Shown here: positions 8,874 through 17,312 of the stretch, piece by piece | How the letters are laid out: each line of letters begins with the position of its first letter | How positions within the stretch are numbered: the first letter of the stretch is position 1 | Origin: Adlercreutzia shanghongiae | GTDB lineage: Bacteria > Actinomycetota > Coriobacteriia > Coriobacteriales > Eggerthellaceae | Direction of reading: 5' to 3' | NCBI RefSeq assembly: GCF_035830635.1 | Contig: NZ_JAYMFI010000007.1 | Coordinates: 1-64,000, forward strand | DNA length: 64,000 nt | Notes under the pieces: generated by a model | Database searches by the model: none | What the model saw: only the letters and a program-made list of their open reading frames with translations | Told to the model about the DNA's origin: nothing | Program-made: the position numbers and the translations under genes

Positions 8874-10685
8874 GTGAGTCTCGAGGGAGTCGGCAGGAAG
8901 ACGGGCCTTCGCACGAAGCTCATCGGCCTTTTGACGGCCGTGCTCGTCCTCATCACCGTCGTCTTCCTCTTCTACGCCTACGAGGACCAGCGGCAGCGCG
9001 CCGAGCGCGAGCTGCTCGAGGAATCGCGTGTGCTCGTGGCGGAGATGGATGCCGTTTGGGATTTCATCTCGTTGAACCAGAACACCATCAACTACGATTC
9101 GGACGGCGCCTACGACTATAAGGGCATTCACTGCGCCATTGCGGGCAAGTCCGTCGCGGCGCTGTTCTCCGAGCGAAGCGAGTACTCCATCCGCTTCACC
9201 AATCTGAACCCGCGCAACATCTACAACCGCCCCGATACTTACGAAACCGCAGCCCTCGAGACCTTTCTCCGGGATAGCTCGGCAAGCGAGATGTGGGGAT
9301 TCGAAGAGGAGGGCGGAAAGCCTGTCTTTCGCTACGTCGAGGTCATGAAGGTCTCTGACGCATGCGTGGACTGCCACGGACGGCCCGCCGGCGAGATCGA
9401 CGAGACGGGCTATATGAAAGAGGGCTGGGACGTGGGCGACGTGGCCGGAGCGGTCTCGGTGGTTGTTCCCGCCGAATCGGCTTTGGAGAGCATGAGGGCC
9501 GCCGTGGCGACCAACGTCGTGTTCTTCCTGCTGGTCGCCACCGCTATGGTCGTCATCATCTACGTCGTCATCAGCCGCATGGTGACCGAGCCGCTCACGG
9601 CGCTTCGCTCCGCCTTCTCCCGCGTGGCCGACCAGTCGTCCCCGAGCGGGACGAAGGGGAGTCTGGGGCCCGCGGGCGAGGAGGCTCCGCTGATCGCGGG
9701 GTCGTTGGACTCCTCCCCGCTTTTCACCACACGCGAGATAGACGGCCTGGTCGAGCAGTACCGGTCCATGGCCGAGCGCCTGAACACCCTCTATGACAGC
9801 CTCGAGTCGCAGGTGGCCGAGCGCACCGAGCAGCTTCAGCGCGCCAACGACGAGCTCGAGCAGCAGCGCAAGCGCGTCGAGGAAATCAACGAGCGGCTCC
9901 AGCGCGACAGCCGGTACAAATCCGACTTTCTGGCCATTGTCAGCCATGAGCTGCGCACGCCGCTCACCTCCATTCTCGCCTTCACCGATTTGCTGGAGCA
10001 GGAGATATCTCCCGATAACGAGGCGGCGGTCAAGCAGCTCGACGAGATCGACAAGAACGGCGCGCTTTTGCTGGAGATGGTGGACAACGTCCTTGAATGC
10101 GCGCGCATTCAAGCGGGATCCGAGTCGGTCAACCTTGAGCTCATCGACCTGAACGATATCGTCGGCATGATCGAGGCGGCCATGAGCCCCGTGGCGGTAA
10201 AGAAGGGCGTCTTGTTCGAGACCCGCGTCTCAGCGGCGGTTCCGCTCATTGAAAGCGATTGGGAGAAGCTGCGCCGCGCCATCGTCAACCTGGTGAGCAA
10301 CGCGGTGAAGTTCACGCCGTCGGGAGGGCGCGTGACGCTGGAGGTGGAATACGAGAGCCCGGCCCAGCTGCTCCGAAGCGATCGGTGGCGCAGCGCTACC
10401 TTCATCGGCGGCGAAGTCCCGTCGGGCGGCGGCGTGGTCGCCATCACGGTAACCGATTCGGGCATTGGAATTCCCGCTGACAAGCATGTTCTCGTGTTCG
10501 AGCGCTTCAGGCAGGAGAATATGAGTACCGTGAGACGATACGGCGGAAGCGGCCTGGGCCTTTCTCTTGTGCGAGATCTGGTCGCGATGTTGGAGGGCTG
10601 TGTTACGCTGAGGAGCGCGCCGGGCGAGGGCTCGACGTTTTCGCTCTACGTGCCCGTTGCCTTTGAGGGGGGAATCGATGACTAA
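8874..10685 (+). CDS. haem-c-binding sensor histidine kinase (DUF3365-type sensor)
   Basis: 603 residues. Order: TM1 (about 17-37); an extracytoplasmic DUF3365/Tll0287-type domain (about 40-200) with a CVDCH c-type haem motif at 164-168; TM2 (about 204-227); HAMP with a Gly/Ser-rich insertion; coiled coil (about 310-350); HisKA with phospho-acceptor His358 in SHELRTPLTS; HATPase_c with NLVSNAVKF, DSGIGIP and GGSGLGLSL. The haem suggests it senses redox state or a small ligand outside the membrane. The start is GTG 8874, right after the chaperone gene, and the regulator gene overlaps its end by 8 bases. It probably controls the dms genes; this is inferred from position. Confidence 0.9.
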   Translation: MSLEGVGRKTGLRTKLIGLLTAVLVLITVVFLFYAYEDQRQRAERELLEESRVLVAEMDAVWDFISLNQNTINYDSDGAYDYKGIHCAIAGKSVAALFSERSEYSIRFTNLNPRNIYNRPDTYETAALETFLRDSSASEMWGFEEEGGKPVFRYVEVMKVSDACVDCHGRPAGEIDETGYMKEGWDVGDVAGAVSVVVPAESALESMRAAVATNVVFFLLVATAMVVIIYVVISRMVTEPLTALRSAFSRVADQSSPSGTKGSLGPAGEEAPLIAGSLDSSPLFTTREIDGLVEQYRSMAERLNTLYDSLESQVAERTEQLQRANDELEQQRKRVEEINERLQRDSRYKSDFLAIVSHELRTPLTSILAFTDLLEQEISPDNEAAVKQLDEIDKNGALLLEMVDNVLECARIQAGSESVNLELIDLNDIVGMIEAAMSPVAVKKGVLFETRVSAAVPLIESDWEKLRRAIVNLVSNAVKFTPSGGRVTLEVEYESPAQLLRSDRWRSATFIGGEVPSGGGVVAITVTDSGIGIPADKHVLVFERFRQENMSTVRRYGGSGLGLSLVRDLVAMLEGCVTLRSAPGEGSTFSLYVPVAFEGGIDD

Positions 10686-11388
10686 GGTCATGCTTATCGA
10701 CGACGATGAATCGATGCAGGTGCTCATCGAGCAGATAGCCCTGCGGGGCAACTACGACTACTGCTGTGCCGGAAATGGAAAAGACGGCCTGGAGATGCTC
10801 CGTGCCGAGCGTCCCGATTTTCTCATTCTGGACGTCATGCTCCCCGATACCAACGGGTTCGAGATCTGCGAGACGCTTCGCGCCGAGGGACGCAGGATAC
10901 CCATCATGTTCCTCACGGCCAAAGGCGACATCGTGGACAAGTCCATCGGCTTTAAGGCCGGTGCCGACGATTACCTGGTGAAGCCCTTCCAGCCAGAAGA
11001 GCTGCTGCTGCGCCTGAACGCCCATCTGCGCAGCCGCAAGAGGTACAGCGGGCACGAGGGGGCGGAGCGCGGCGCGCATCCCGAGGTGTTCCGCGTGGGC
11101 GACCTGGAGATTCATCCCGGCAAGTACGACGTGCGCCTTCGGGGCGAGTCGGTGGCCCTCTCCTCGCGCGAGATCGAGCTTTTGGAAGTGCTTGCCTCCG
11201 ATGCCGGCGGTGTGTTCACGCGCGACCAGATTCTCGAGGCTCTCTGGGGCAGCAAGGATGCCGCCGACCCCAACTCCATTACCGTCATGGTGCGCAAGAT
11301 TCGCGAGAAGATAGAAGATGACCCCTCCAAGCCGTGCTATCTTATTACCGTTTGGCGCATCGGCTACAAGCTGGCCGATCGCATATAG
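10678..11388 (+). CDS. OmpR/PhoB-type response regulator
   Basis: 236 residues. Receiver domain 1-120 with the acidic pocket at IDDD (7-10), phospho-acceptor Asp52 (LILDVMLPD), Thr in FLTAKG and Lys in LVKPF. A winged-helix DNA-binding domain follows (about 138-234), with SSREIELLEVLA and ITVMVRKIREKIEDD typical of the Trans_Reg_C family. The ATG at 10678 lies inside the kinase gene (8-base overlap), which is good evidence that the two are partners. Confidence 0.93.
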   Translation: MTKVMLIDDDESMQVLIEQIALRGNYDYCCAGNGKDGLEMLRAERPDFLILDVMLPDTNGFEICETLRAEGRRIPIMFLTAKGDIVDKSIGFKAGADDYLVKPFQPEELLLRLNAHLRSRKRYSGHEGAERGAHPEVFRVGDLEIHPGKYDVRLRGESVALSSREIELLEVLASDAGGVFTRDQILEALWGSKDAADPNSITVMVRKIREKIEDDPSKPCYLITVWRIGYKLADRI

Positions 11389-11410
11389 TCGGCTGAGACG
11401 GGAGTCCCCT

Positions 11411-13585
11411 TTGGGCACATTTGAATCCTATGAGTTTTTCGCCACCTGCTTGCCGGGGGCTGAGTCGCTGCTCGCCGATGAGCTGCGCGCGCTGGGGGTG
11501 CGCAAGGTGCGCCCCCTCAAGGGCGGGGTGGCCTTTTACGGAAGTGCCGAGCGCGCCCTTAAGGTGTGCCTCTGGTCGCGTCTTTCGGGACGCGTCAATG
11601 TTGCCGTGGGGCGCGTGGACGCAGCGAGCGCCGATGCGCTGTACGCCGGGGTGCGGGCGCTGCCCTGGGAGGAGGTGATCGCGCCTGCGGCGAGCATCGC
11701 CGTGCGGGCGAGCGGCACCAACGGCGAGCTGCGCAACACCCAGTTCACCTCCTTGAAGGTGAAAGACGCCCTGTGCGACCGCCTGAGCGAGAAGCGCGGC
11801 TTACGGCCCGATGTGGACACGCACCGCCCCGATGCGCTGGTGGAGGTGCGCGTGCGCGAGGGCAGGGCGACGCTCTCCCTCGACCTTTCCGGGCGCTCGC
11901 TGACGCGGCGGGGCTACTTGGAAGGCGCGGCGAGCGAGGAGGCGCCCTCGGTGGTGGCCCAGGCGGCGGCGCTTCTGGCCCTTTCCGGCGCCGCCGAGCG
12001 CTTCGGCGAGGGCTTTCGGTTCTGCGACCCCGTGGAAGACGACGGCATCCTGGCCCGCGAGGCCGCCGAGGTCCGCGAGGACCGGGCGCCGGGGCTTCTG
12101 CGCGAGCGCTGGGGCTTCACGGGCTGGGCGGCCTTTCCCGAGAGCGCGTGGGCCCATCTTCTGGACGAGGCCGATGCGCGCTGCGAGGCCCGGGCGCGCG
12201 AGCGGGCCCGGGCCGCCGAGGCGCCGGACGCCCCGCTGCGCGTTGCGAGCGTGGCCTCGGCGTTTCGCGCCGACGGCGACGCCGAGGCGATAGCGGCCCG
12301 TACGGCCTGCGTGAGCGCGTCGCGCACAGCACCGGCCGGCTCGCGCTTCGCCTTCGCCGGCCTGGGGGACATGGCGTCGAAGTTCAAGGAGGCGCCCGCC
12401 ACCGTCCTCAATGTCGGACGCGGTCGCTCGGAGACGATCATCGAAGTGTTCGATCTGCCGCCCCGCGAGCCGGTGACCATTGCGGTGGCCAACCCGGCTG
12501 GCGGCACCGATGTGAGCGTCGAGGTGAACGACGCCAACGCCGCCCAGTTCGCCGCGCGTCTGCGCAAGGTCTTCCGCGAGCGCCGCAAATGGGCGGCCCG
12601 GGAAGCTGTTCGCTGCTATCGGCTCTACGACGCCGATCTGCCTGAGTACGCCTGCGCCATCGACCTGTACGAGGGCGCCGGTGCCGATAGGGGAGCGCTG
12701 TTCGCCCATGTGGCCGAGTACCAGGCGCCGAAATCCGTGGACGAGGCCACGGCCCGCGCCCGCTTCGAGGACGTGCTCGCCCTTGTTCCTGTCGTGCTGG
12801 GCATCTTGCCGGACAACGTGTTCTCGAAGGCCCGCAAGCGCGCTCGGGGCGGCGGCCAGTACCGCGATGCGGGCCATCGCAGCTTCGTGACGCGCACCAC
12901 CGAGGACGGCCTTCTCTGCGAGATAGACCTCGGCGGGTATCTGGACACCGGCATCTTCCTCGACCATCGCGTCACCCGCGAGCTGGTGGGGAAGATGGCT
13001 GCGGGCAAGCGCTTCTTGAACCTGTTCGCCTATACCGGTGTGGCCACGCTGCACGCTCTTGCCGGAGGCGCGACCGAGACGACCACGGTCGATCTTTCCC
13101 AAACCTACCTCGACTGGGCCGCGCGCAATCTTGAGGCCAATGGCTTTACGTGGGAGATGGCCGGCACGCTGGGAGCCAAGCACCGCGAGGGGAGAGGCGC
13201 CCCGAAGGGCCGACGTCCCCAAGCGGCGGCCTCCAACCGCCTGGTGCGCGCCGACGTGATTCGCTGGATATCCGAGGCGCGCAGGGCCAACGAGCGCTAC
13301 GACCTCATCTTCGTGGACCCGCCGACCTTCTCGAACTCCAAGGCCATGGGCCGGCGCACCTGGGACGTGCAGCGCGACCACGTGGAGCTGCTCATCGGCG
13401 TTACGCGGCTTCTGGCCGAGGACGGTGTGGCGGTGTTCTCCTGCAATCTGCGCACCTTCAAGCCCGATATCGAGGCCCTGGCCCGTTACGGCGTTGCGCT
13501 CGAGGACATCACGGCGAGCACCATCCCGCACGATTTCGAGCGGAACCCCCGCATACACTGCTGCTACCTTGTGCGCCGCAATTAA
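11411..13585 (+). CDS. rlmL: RlmL/RlmK-type 23S rRNA methyltransferase with degenerate RlmL half
   Basis: About 724 residues. The start is the TTG at 11411 after GGGAG; the frame is open further upstream but that part overlaps the response regulator gene. The N-terminal THUMP domain (about 50-160) and the landmark GRSLTRRGY are present. The first methyltransferase domain has DPVEDDGI at 206-213, where active enzymes have the SAM-binding DPxCGSGT, and NPAGGT at 361, where they have the catalytic NPPY. The second (RlmK, m7G2069-type) domain looks intact: LDHRVTRELV, FLNLFAYTGVATLHA and DPPTFSNSK from Asp636. Probably only the RlmK activity remains. Activity is inferred from motifs. Confidence 0.85.
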   Translation: MGTFESYEFFATCLPGAESLLADELRALGVRKVRPLKGGVAFYGSAERALKVCLWSRLSGRVNVAVGRVDAASADALYAGVRALPWEEVIAPAASIAVRASGTNGELRNTQFTSLKVKDALCDRLSEKRGLRPDVDTHRPDALVEVRVREGRATLSLDLSGRSLTRRGYLEGAASEEAPSVVAQAAALLALSGAAERFGEGFRFCDPVEDDGILAREAAEVREDRAPGLLRERWGFTGWAAFPESAWAHLLDEADARCEARARERARAAEAPDAPLRVASVASAFRADGDAEAIAARTACVSASRTAPAGSRFAFAGLGDMASKFKEAPATVLNVGRGRSETIIEVFDLPPREPVTIAVANPAGGTDVSVEVNDANAAQFAARLRKVFRERRKWAAREAVRCYRLYDADLPEYACAIDLYEGAGADRGALFAHVAEYQAPKSVDEATARARFEDVLALVPVVLGILPDNVFSKARKRARGGGQYRDAGHRSFVTRTTEDGLLCEIDLGGYLDTGIFLDHRVTRELVGKMAAGKRFLNLFAYTGVATLHALAGGATETTTVDLSQTYLDWAARNLEANGFTWEMAGTLGAKHREGRGAPKGRRPQAAASNRLVRADVIRWISEARRANERYDLIFVDPPTFSNSKAMGRRTWDVQRDHVELLIGVTRLLAEDGVAVFSCNLRTFKPDIEALARYGVALEDITASTIPHDFERNPRIHCCYLVRRN

Positions 13586-13610
13586 TTTTGCCGTCGGGGA
13601 AAATTGGGTC

Positions 13611-13638
13611 TTGCAAAGACGTTCCCCTTCGTTATAAT
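13611..13638 (+). promoter_or_regulatory. tRNA-Asn promoter
   Basis: TTGCAA (13611-13616), a 16-base spacer and a perfect TATAAT (13633-13638), 40 bases before the tRNA. Confidence 0.75.
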
Positions 13639-13677
13639 GCTATCTTGCGCGTAAGGGCAAAGGCCCGAAGCCATTAT

Positions 13678-13752
13678 TCCTCGGTAGCTCAACGGCAGAG
13701 CATCCGGCTGTTAACCGGAGGGTTGTAGGTTCGAATCCTACCCGGGGAGCCA
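13678..13752 (+). tRNA. tRNA-Asn (GTT)
   Basis: Acceptor strands TCCTCGG and CCGGGGA pair with one G-T. The anticodon loop CTGTTAA gives GTT. The T-arm contains GGTTCGAATCC and the CCA end (13750-13752) is encoded. Confidence 0.97.
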
Positions 13753-13760
13753 GACTTTTG

Positions 13761-13789
13761 AAGAGTCCGCTTCGGCGGGCTCTTTTTTC
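13761..13789 (+). terminator. terminator after tRNA-Asn
   Basis: AAGAGTCCGC, loop TTCG, then GCGGGCTCTT with a following T run. Confidence 0.88.
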
Positions 13790-13855
13790 TTCTCCATACC
13801 ACTCGTCCGCTCCAAATCGCCTATCCGGATTGTGAACGTGCCGCCCTCGTTTCTT

Positions 13856-13864
13856 TGCTATCAT
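13856..13864 (+). promoter_or_regulatory. extended -10 of tRNA-Leu
   Basis: TGCTATCAT, a TGn-extended -10 box 44 bases before the tRNA. No clear -35 box is seen. Confidence 0.5.
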
Positions 13865-13874
13865 TAACGAATCT

Positions 13875-13898
13875 GGTGAGGTTCGACTCACCGTTTTC
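13875..13898 (+). promoter_or_regulatory. small hairpin with T-rich tail in the tRNA-Leu leader
   Basis: GGTGAG, loop GTTCGA, CTCACC, then GTTTTCTG. It lies between the -10 box and the mature tRNA-Leu. It may be a processing signal or a weak attenuator. Confidence 0.4.
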
Positions 13899-13907
13899 TG
13901 TAGGAAT

Positions 13908-13993
13908 GCGGGCGTGGCGGAATTGGCAGACGCGCCAGATTTAGGTTCTGGTGGGCAACCCCCGTGAAGGTTCAAGTCCTTTCGCCCGCACCA
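13908..13993 (+). tRNA. tRNA-Leu (TAG)
   Basis: Acceptor strands GCGGGCG and CGCCCGC pair perfectly. The anticodon stem CCAGA/TCTGG encloses a loop with TAG. The long variable arm is typical of leucine tRNAs and CCA is encoded at 13991-13993. Confidence 0.97.
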
Positions 13994-14073
13994 TCCAGTT
14001 CATGGGACTTGAGGCCCTTTCCCCGTGAACAGGCGCAGCGTCTTGCGCTGTGCGCGATGAAAGGAGAAGTGCC

Positions 14074-15351
14074 TTGGCAGTTCCCGGTATTATCAAGAAG
14101 TACAACGAGGTCAGCCTCATCAAGCGCATTCTCGTTGGCCTGGCCATCGGCGTGGTGCTCGCCGTCGCATTCCCCGGCAGCGCCGAGAGCGCCTTCGGCG
14201 AGGTTGTCATCCTTCTCGGCTCCCTGTTCGTCGGCGCCCTGAAGGCTGTGGCCCCCATCCTCGTGTTCTTCCTCGTTATCAGCGCGCTTTGCAACGCCAA
14301 GGGCGCCGGCAACATGAAGATGGTCATCATCTTGTACGTGATCAGCACGCTCGTGGCCGCTATCGTGGCCCTTATCGGCAGCGAGCTGTTCCCCACGGCC
14401 CTTACGCTTGACACCTCCTCCATGGTGGAGCAGGCGGCGCCCGAGGGCATCGGGGAGGTGCTCACCACCCTGCTCATGAACGTCGTGTCGAACCCGGTGG
14501 ATGCCCTGGCCAACGCCAACTACATCGGCATCCTCGCCTGGGCCGTCATGATCGGCATCGCTCTGCGCGCGACGAGCCAGCAGGTCAAAGACGTGTTCTC
14601 GGCCGTGTCCGACGCCGTCTCCAAGGTGGTCCGCTGGGTCATCAACATGGCGCCCTTCGGCATTCTCGGCTTGGTGTACACCTCGGTGAGCACGTCGGGC
14701 CTGGAGATCTTCACCGAGTACGGCCACCTCATCCTCGTGCTCGTGGCCTGCATGGCCATCATCGCTTTGGGCACCAACCCGCTCATCGTGTGGATCTGCA
14801 CCCGCAAGAACCCCTACCCGCTGGTGCTGCGCTGCCTGAAGGACTCCGGCCTCACGGCGTTCTTCACCCGCAGCTCTGCCGCCAACATTCCCGTTAACAT
14901 GGAGCTGTGCCGCAAGCTGGGCCTGAACAAGGACAACTACTCGGTGTCCATCCCGCTCGGCGCCACCATCAACATGGCGGGTGCTGCGGTCACCATCACG
15001 GTCATGACCATGGCCGCCTGCCAGACCCTCGGCATCATGCCCGACCCCATCACCGCCGTCATCCTCTGCGTGCTCGCCGCGGTGTCCGCTTGCGGCGCCT
15101 CCGGCGTGGCCGGCGGGTCCCTTCTGCTCATCCCCATGTGCTGCGCGCTGTTCGGCATCGACAACTCCGTCGCCATGCAGGTCGTGGCCATCGGCTTTAT
15201 CATCGGTGTTATCCAGGACTCCTGCGAGACCGGCCTGAACTCCTCGTCCGACGTGCTGTTCACGGCCACGGCCGAGTACCGCCAGCTCATCAAGGAGGGC
15301 AAGGAAGTGCAGCTCGGCAAGGATTCCTTCGCCTACCACGAGCTCAGCTAA
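14074..15351 (+). CDS. sstT: SstT-type Na+/serine-threonine symporter
   Basis: 425 residues, a dicarboxylate/amino acid:cation symporter (SLC1 fold) of the SstT branch. It opens with KKYNEVSLIKRILVGL as SstT does, has about eight membrane helices, and carries the re-entrant loop signature (TAFFTRSSAANIPVNM) and the helix-7 block GATINMAGAAVTIT. It imports serine and threonine with sodium. The TTG at 14074 is chosen because AAAGGAG ends 7 bases upstream; an in-frame GTG at 14050 lacks a site. The gene stands alone and ends in a strong terminator. Confidence 0.9.
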   Translation: MAVPGIIKKYNEVSLIKRILVGLAIGVVLAVAFPGSAESAFGEVVILLGSLFVGALKAVAPILVFFLVISALCNAKGAGNMKMVIILYVISTLVAAIVALIGSELFPTALTLDTSSMVEQAAPEGIGEVLTTLLMNVVSNPVDALANANYIGILAWAVMIGIALRATSQQVKDVFSAVSDAVSKVVRWVINMAPFGILGLVYTSVSTSGLEIFTEYGHLILVLVACMAIIALGTNPLIVWICTRKNPYPLVLRCLKDSGLTAFFTRSSAANIPVNMELCRKLGLNKDNYSVSIPLGATINMAGAAVTITVMTMAACQTLGIMPDPITAVILCVLAAVSACGASGVAGGSLLLIPMCCALFGIDNSVAMQVVAIGFIIGVIQDSCETGLNSSSDVLFTATAEYRQLIKEGKEVQLGKDSFAYHELS

Positions 15352-15377
15352 GGGAGCCGAGAGCCCCGCTTGCTGTG

Positions 15378-15407
15378 GAAGGCCCGCTTCGGCGGGCCTT
15401 CTTGTGT
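15378..15407 (+). terminator. sstT terminator
   Basis: GAAGGCCCGC, loop TTCG, GCGGGCCTTC, followed by TTGTGT. Confidence 0.85.
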
Positions 15408-15578
15408 GAAATTGCCGATAGGCTCCCGGCAAACGGTAGCCGAGGGTCGGGGGTTGTGTCATAATAGCGAGCCGTGCGCTTCTGCGGGCGATTCGCCTGA
15501 AGAGTCGCCGAGAGAAGTGACAGCGCGAGGCGCTTTTTTCGCCCGCGCCCCCGTAAGAGTACGATGGAGGAACTATTC

Positions 15579-16973
15579 GTGGAAACTAAGGTTGAGTCCC
15601 TGGAGGGCAACAAGGTCAAGGTCACCGTCACCGTTGACGCCGCCGATATCGACGGCCGCATCAAGAAAACCTACAAGGACTTCGCTCGCAAGTACAACTT
15701 CCCGGGATTCCGCAAGGGCAAGGCCCCGCGCCCGGTTATCGACAACGCGCTCGGCGCCGAGGCCGTGGCGGCCACCGTCACCGACGAGCTGCTCAACAGC
15801 ACCTGGGCCGCCGCCATCGACGAAGCGAAGCTGTCCCCGGTGGGCGGTCCTTCCATGGAGGACACCGATCTTGTGCGCGCCGGCGAGCCCTACGAGTACG
15901 CCTTCACCATTGAGACGCGCCCCGAGGTGGAGCTTTCCAGCTACGAGCCGGTGGCCATCGAGATGCCCTTCGCCGAGGCCACCGAGGCCGAGATCGATGA
16001 GCAGATGCAGGCCATGGCCGAGCACTACACCGATTACGAGGACGCCTCTGCCGCCACGAAGATGAAGCCGGAGAACTACGCCGACCTCACCATGAAGGCC
16101 ACCGATGCCGAGGGCAACGAGATCGCCTCCCTCACGAGCGAGTCCCGTCTGTTCGGCCCGGGCACCGGCATGTTCTCCGAGGCCTTCGACGCCGAGATTC
16201 TCGGCATGAAGAAGGGCCAGACCAAGGAGTTCACCCTGGATGTCCCCGCCGACGAGCAGGCCGTGCTCCTGGCCGGCCAGGCCGGCAAGACGGTCACCTT
16301 CGAGGTCACCTGCAACGTGGTGAAGAAGAAGGCCACCCCCGAGATCACCGACGAGTGGGCCAAAGAGACCATGGGCTTTGAGTCCGTCGAGGATATGCGC
16401 GAGCGCATCAAGGAGTCCCTCGAGATGCAGAAGGGCAACATGATGCCCCGCATCAAGGAGAACAACATCATGGTGGAGCTGCGTGAGCGCGTCGAGGGCG
16501 ACGTGCCCGAGGCCATGGTGGAAGAGGCCGAGACCTCGCTGCTCCAGGACTTCTTCGGCCAGCTGCAGCAGGCCGGCATGACCTTCGACGCGTACCTGGG
16601 CAGCCAGGGCATCACCCCCGACCAGTTCAAGGCCGACCTGAAGGCCCAGTCCGCCGACCATGTGAAGGAAGAGCTCGCTCTTGAGGCCTGGGCCCGCCAC
16701 AACAACATGGAGGTCACTGACGAGGACATCTCCGCCGAGTTCGCCAAGAGCGGCGCCGAGGATCCCGCGGCCCTCGAGCAGGAGTGGCGCGAGGCGGGGC
16801 GTCTGCACCTCATCCGCACCGGTCTGCTCCGGAGCAAGGCCATCGAGGACCTCATGGAGAACGCGAGCGTGACCGAGGTGGACTTCGCCGCTAAGGCCGC
16901 TGAGGAGAAGAAGTCGGCCAAGAAGACCGCTAAGAAGAAGGCTGCCAAGAAGGACGAAGAGGCCGCTGAGTAA
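15579..16973 (+). CDS. tig: trigger factor, ribosome-associated chaperone
   Basis: 464 residues. It binds ribosomal protein uL23 at the tunnel exit and folds nascent chains. The N-terminal ribosome-binding domain has the signature FPGFRKGKAPR, a central FKBP-like PPIase domain follows (about 160-245), then the helical C-terminal chaperone domain and a Lys-rich tail. The GTG at 15579 is preferred because GGAGG lies 8 bases before it; an ATG at 15564 would place that site inside the gene. It is followed by clpP and clpX in the common tig-clpP-clpX order, but separated from them by a terminator and a repeat element. Confidence 0.95.
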   Translation: METKVESLEGNKVKVTVTVDAADIDGRIKKTYKDFARKYNFPGFRKGKAPRPVIDNALGAEAVAATVTDELLNSTWAAAIDEAKLSPVGGPSMEDTDLVRAGEPYEYAFTIETRPEVELSSYEPVAIEMPFAEATEAEIDEQMQAMAEHYTDYEDASAATKMKPENYADLTMKATDAEGNEIASLTSESRLFGPGTGMFSEAFDAEILGMKKGQTKEFTLDVPADEQAVLLAGQAGKTVTFEVTCNVVKKKATPEITDEWAKETMGFESVEDMRERIKESLEMQKGNMMPRIKENNIMVELRERVEGDVPEAMVEEAETSLLQDFFGQLQQAGMTFDAYLGSQGITPDQFKADLKAQSADHVKEELALEAWARHNNMEVTDEDISAEFAKSGAEDPAALEQEWREAGRLHLIRTGLLRSKAIEDLMENASVTEVDFAAKAAEEKKSAKKTAKKKAAKKDEEAAE

Positions 16974-16999
16974 CCTTTCTGGTTCTTGTGCTTTTTTGG

Positions 17000-17027
17000 A
17001 AGGGCGGGGTATCCCGCCCTTCTTGTT
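17000..17027 (+). terminator. tig terminator
   Basis: AAGGGCGGG (17000-17008) pairs with CCCGCCCTT (17013-17021), then CTTGTT. Confidence 0.8.
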
Positions 17028-17154
17028 GGGACACGCCTGTGGGGGAGCCACGCGGCATTCTGATTCGCTCAGACAGTCCTCGCTTGGTGAAACAGTCCAC
17101 TGGACTGTTTCAGTCGCTGCGGAACTCGCTCGGTCAGAACACCTCGTGTCTCCC
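17028..17154. repeat. dispersed nested-palindrome element, copy A
   Basis: It lies between tig and clpP. The conserved left block (GCTCAGACAGTCCTCGCT, from 17067) and right block (CGCTGCGGAACTCGCTCGG) flank an apex AACAGTCC/GGACTGTT. Outer arms pair as TTCTGA/TCAGAA and ACACG/CGTGT. Related copies are at 27812, 31154 and 61824. Confidence 0.8.
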
Positions 17155-17312
17155 TACCGTCAACTGTGGTTGAGCACTTCTTTGACCTCAAGCGGTCTCT
17201 GCTGTGTTCATTTGCGCGTTTCGCTTGCATTGCGAACGGATGTATAGCAATATGATTCTGAACTATGGACAGGCCGCCTGAGCGCGGCCCTATTTGCGAA
17301 AGAGAGGCACCC

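Noticed and set aside
13875..13898. Decayed tRNA upstream of tRNA-Leu
   Set aside because: Only a T-arm-like hairpin is present, with a six-base loop instead of seven and no acceptor or anticodon arms.
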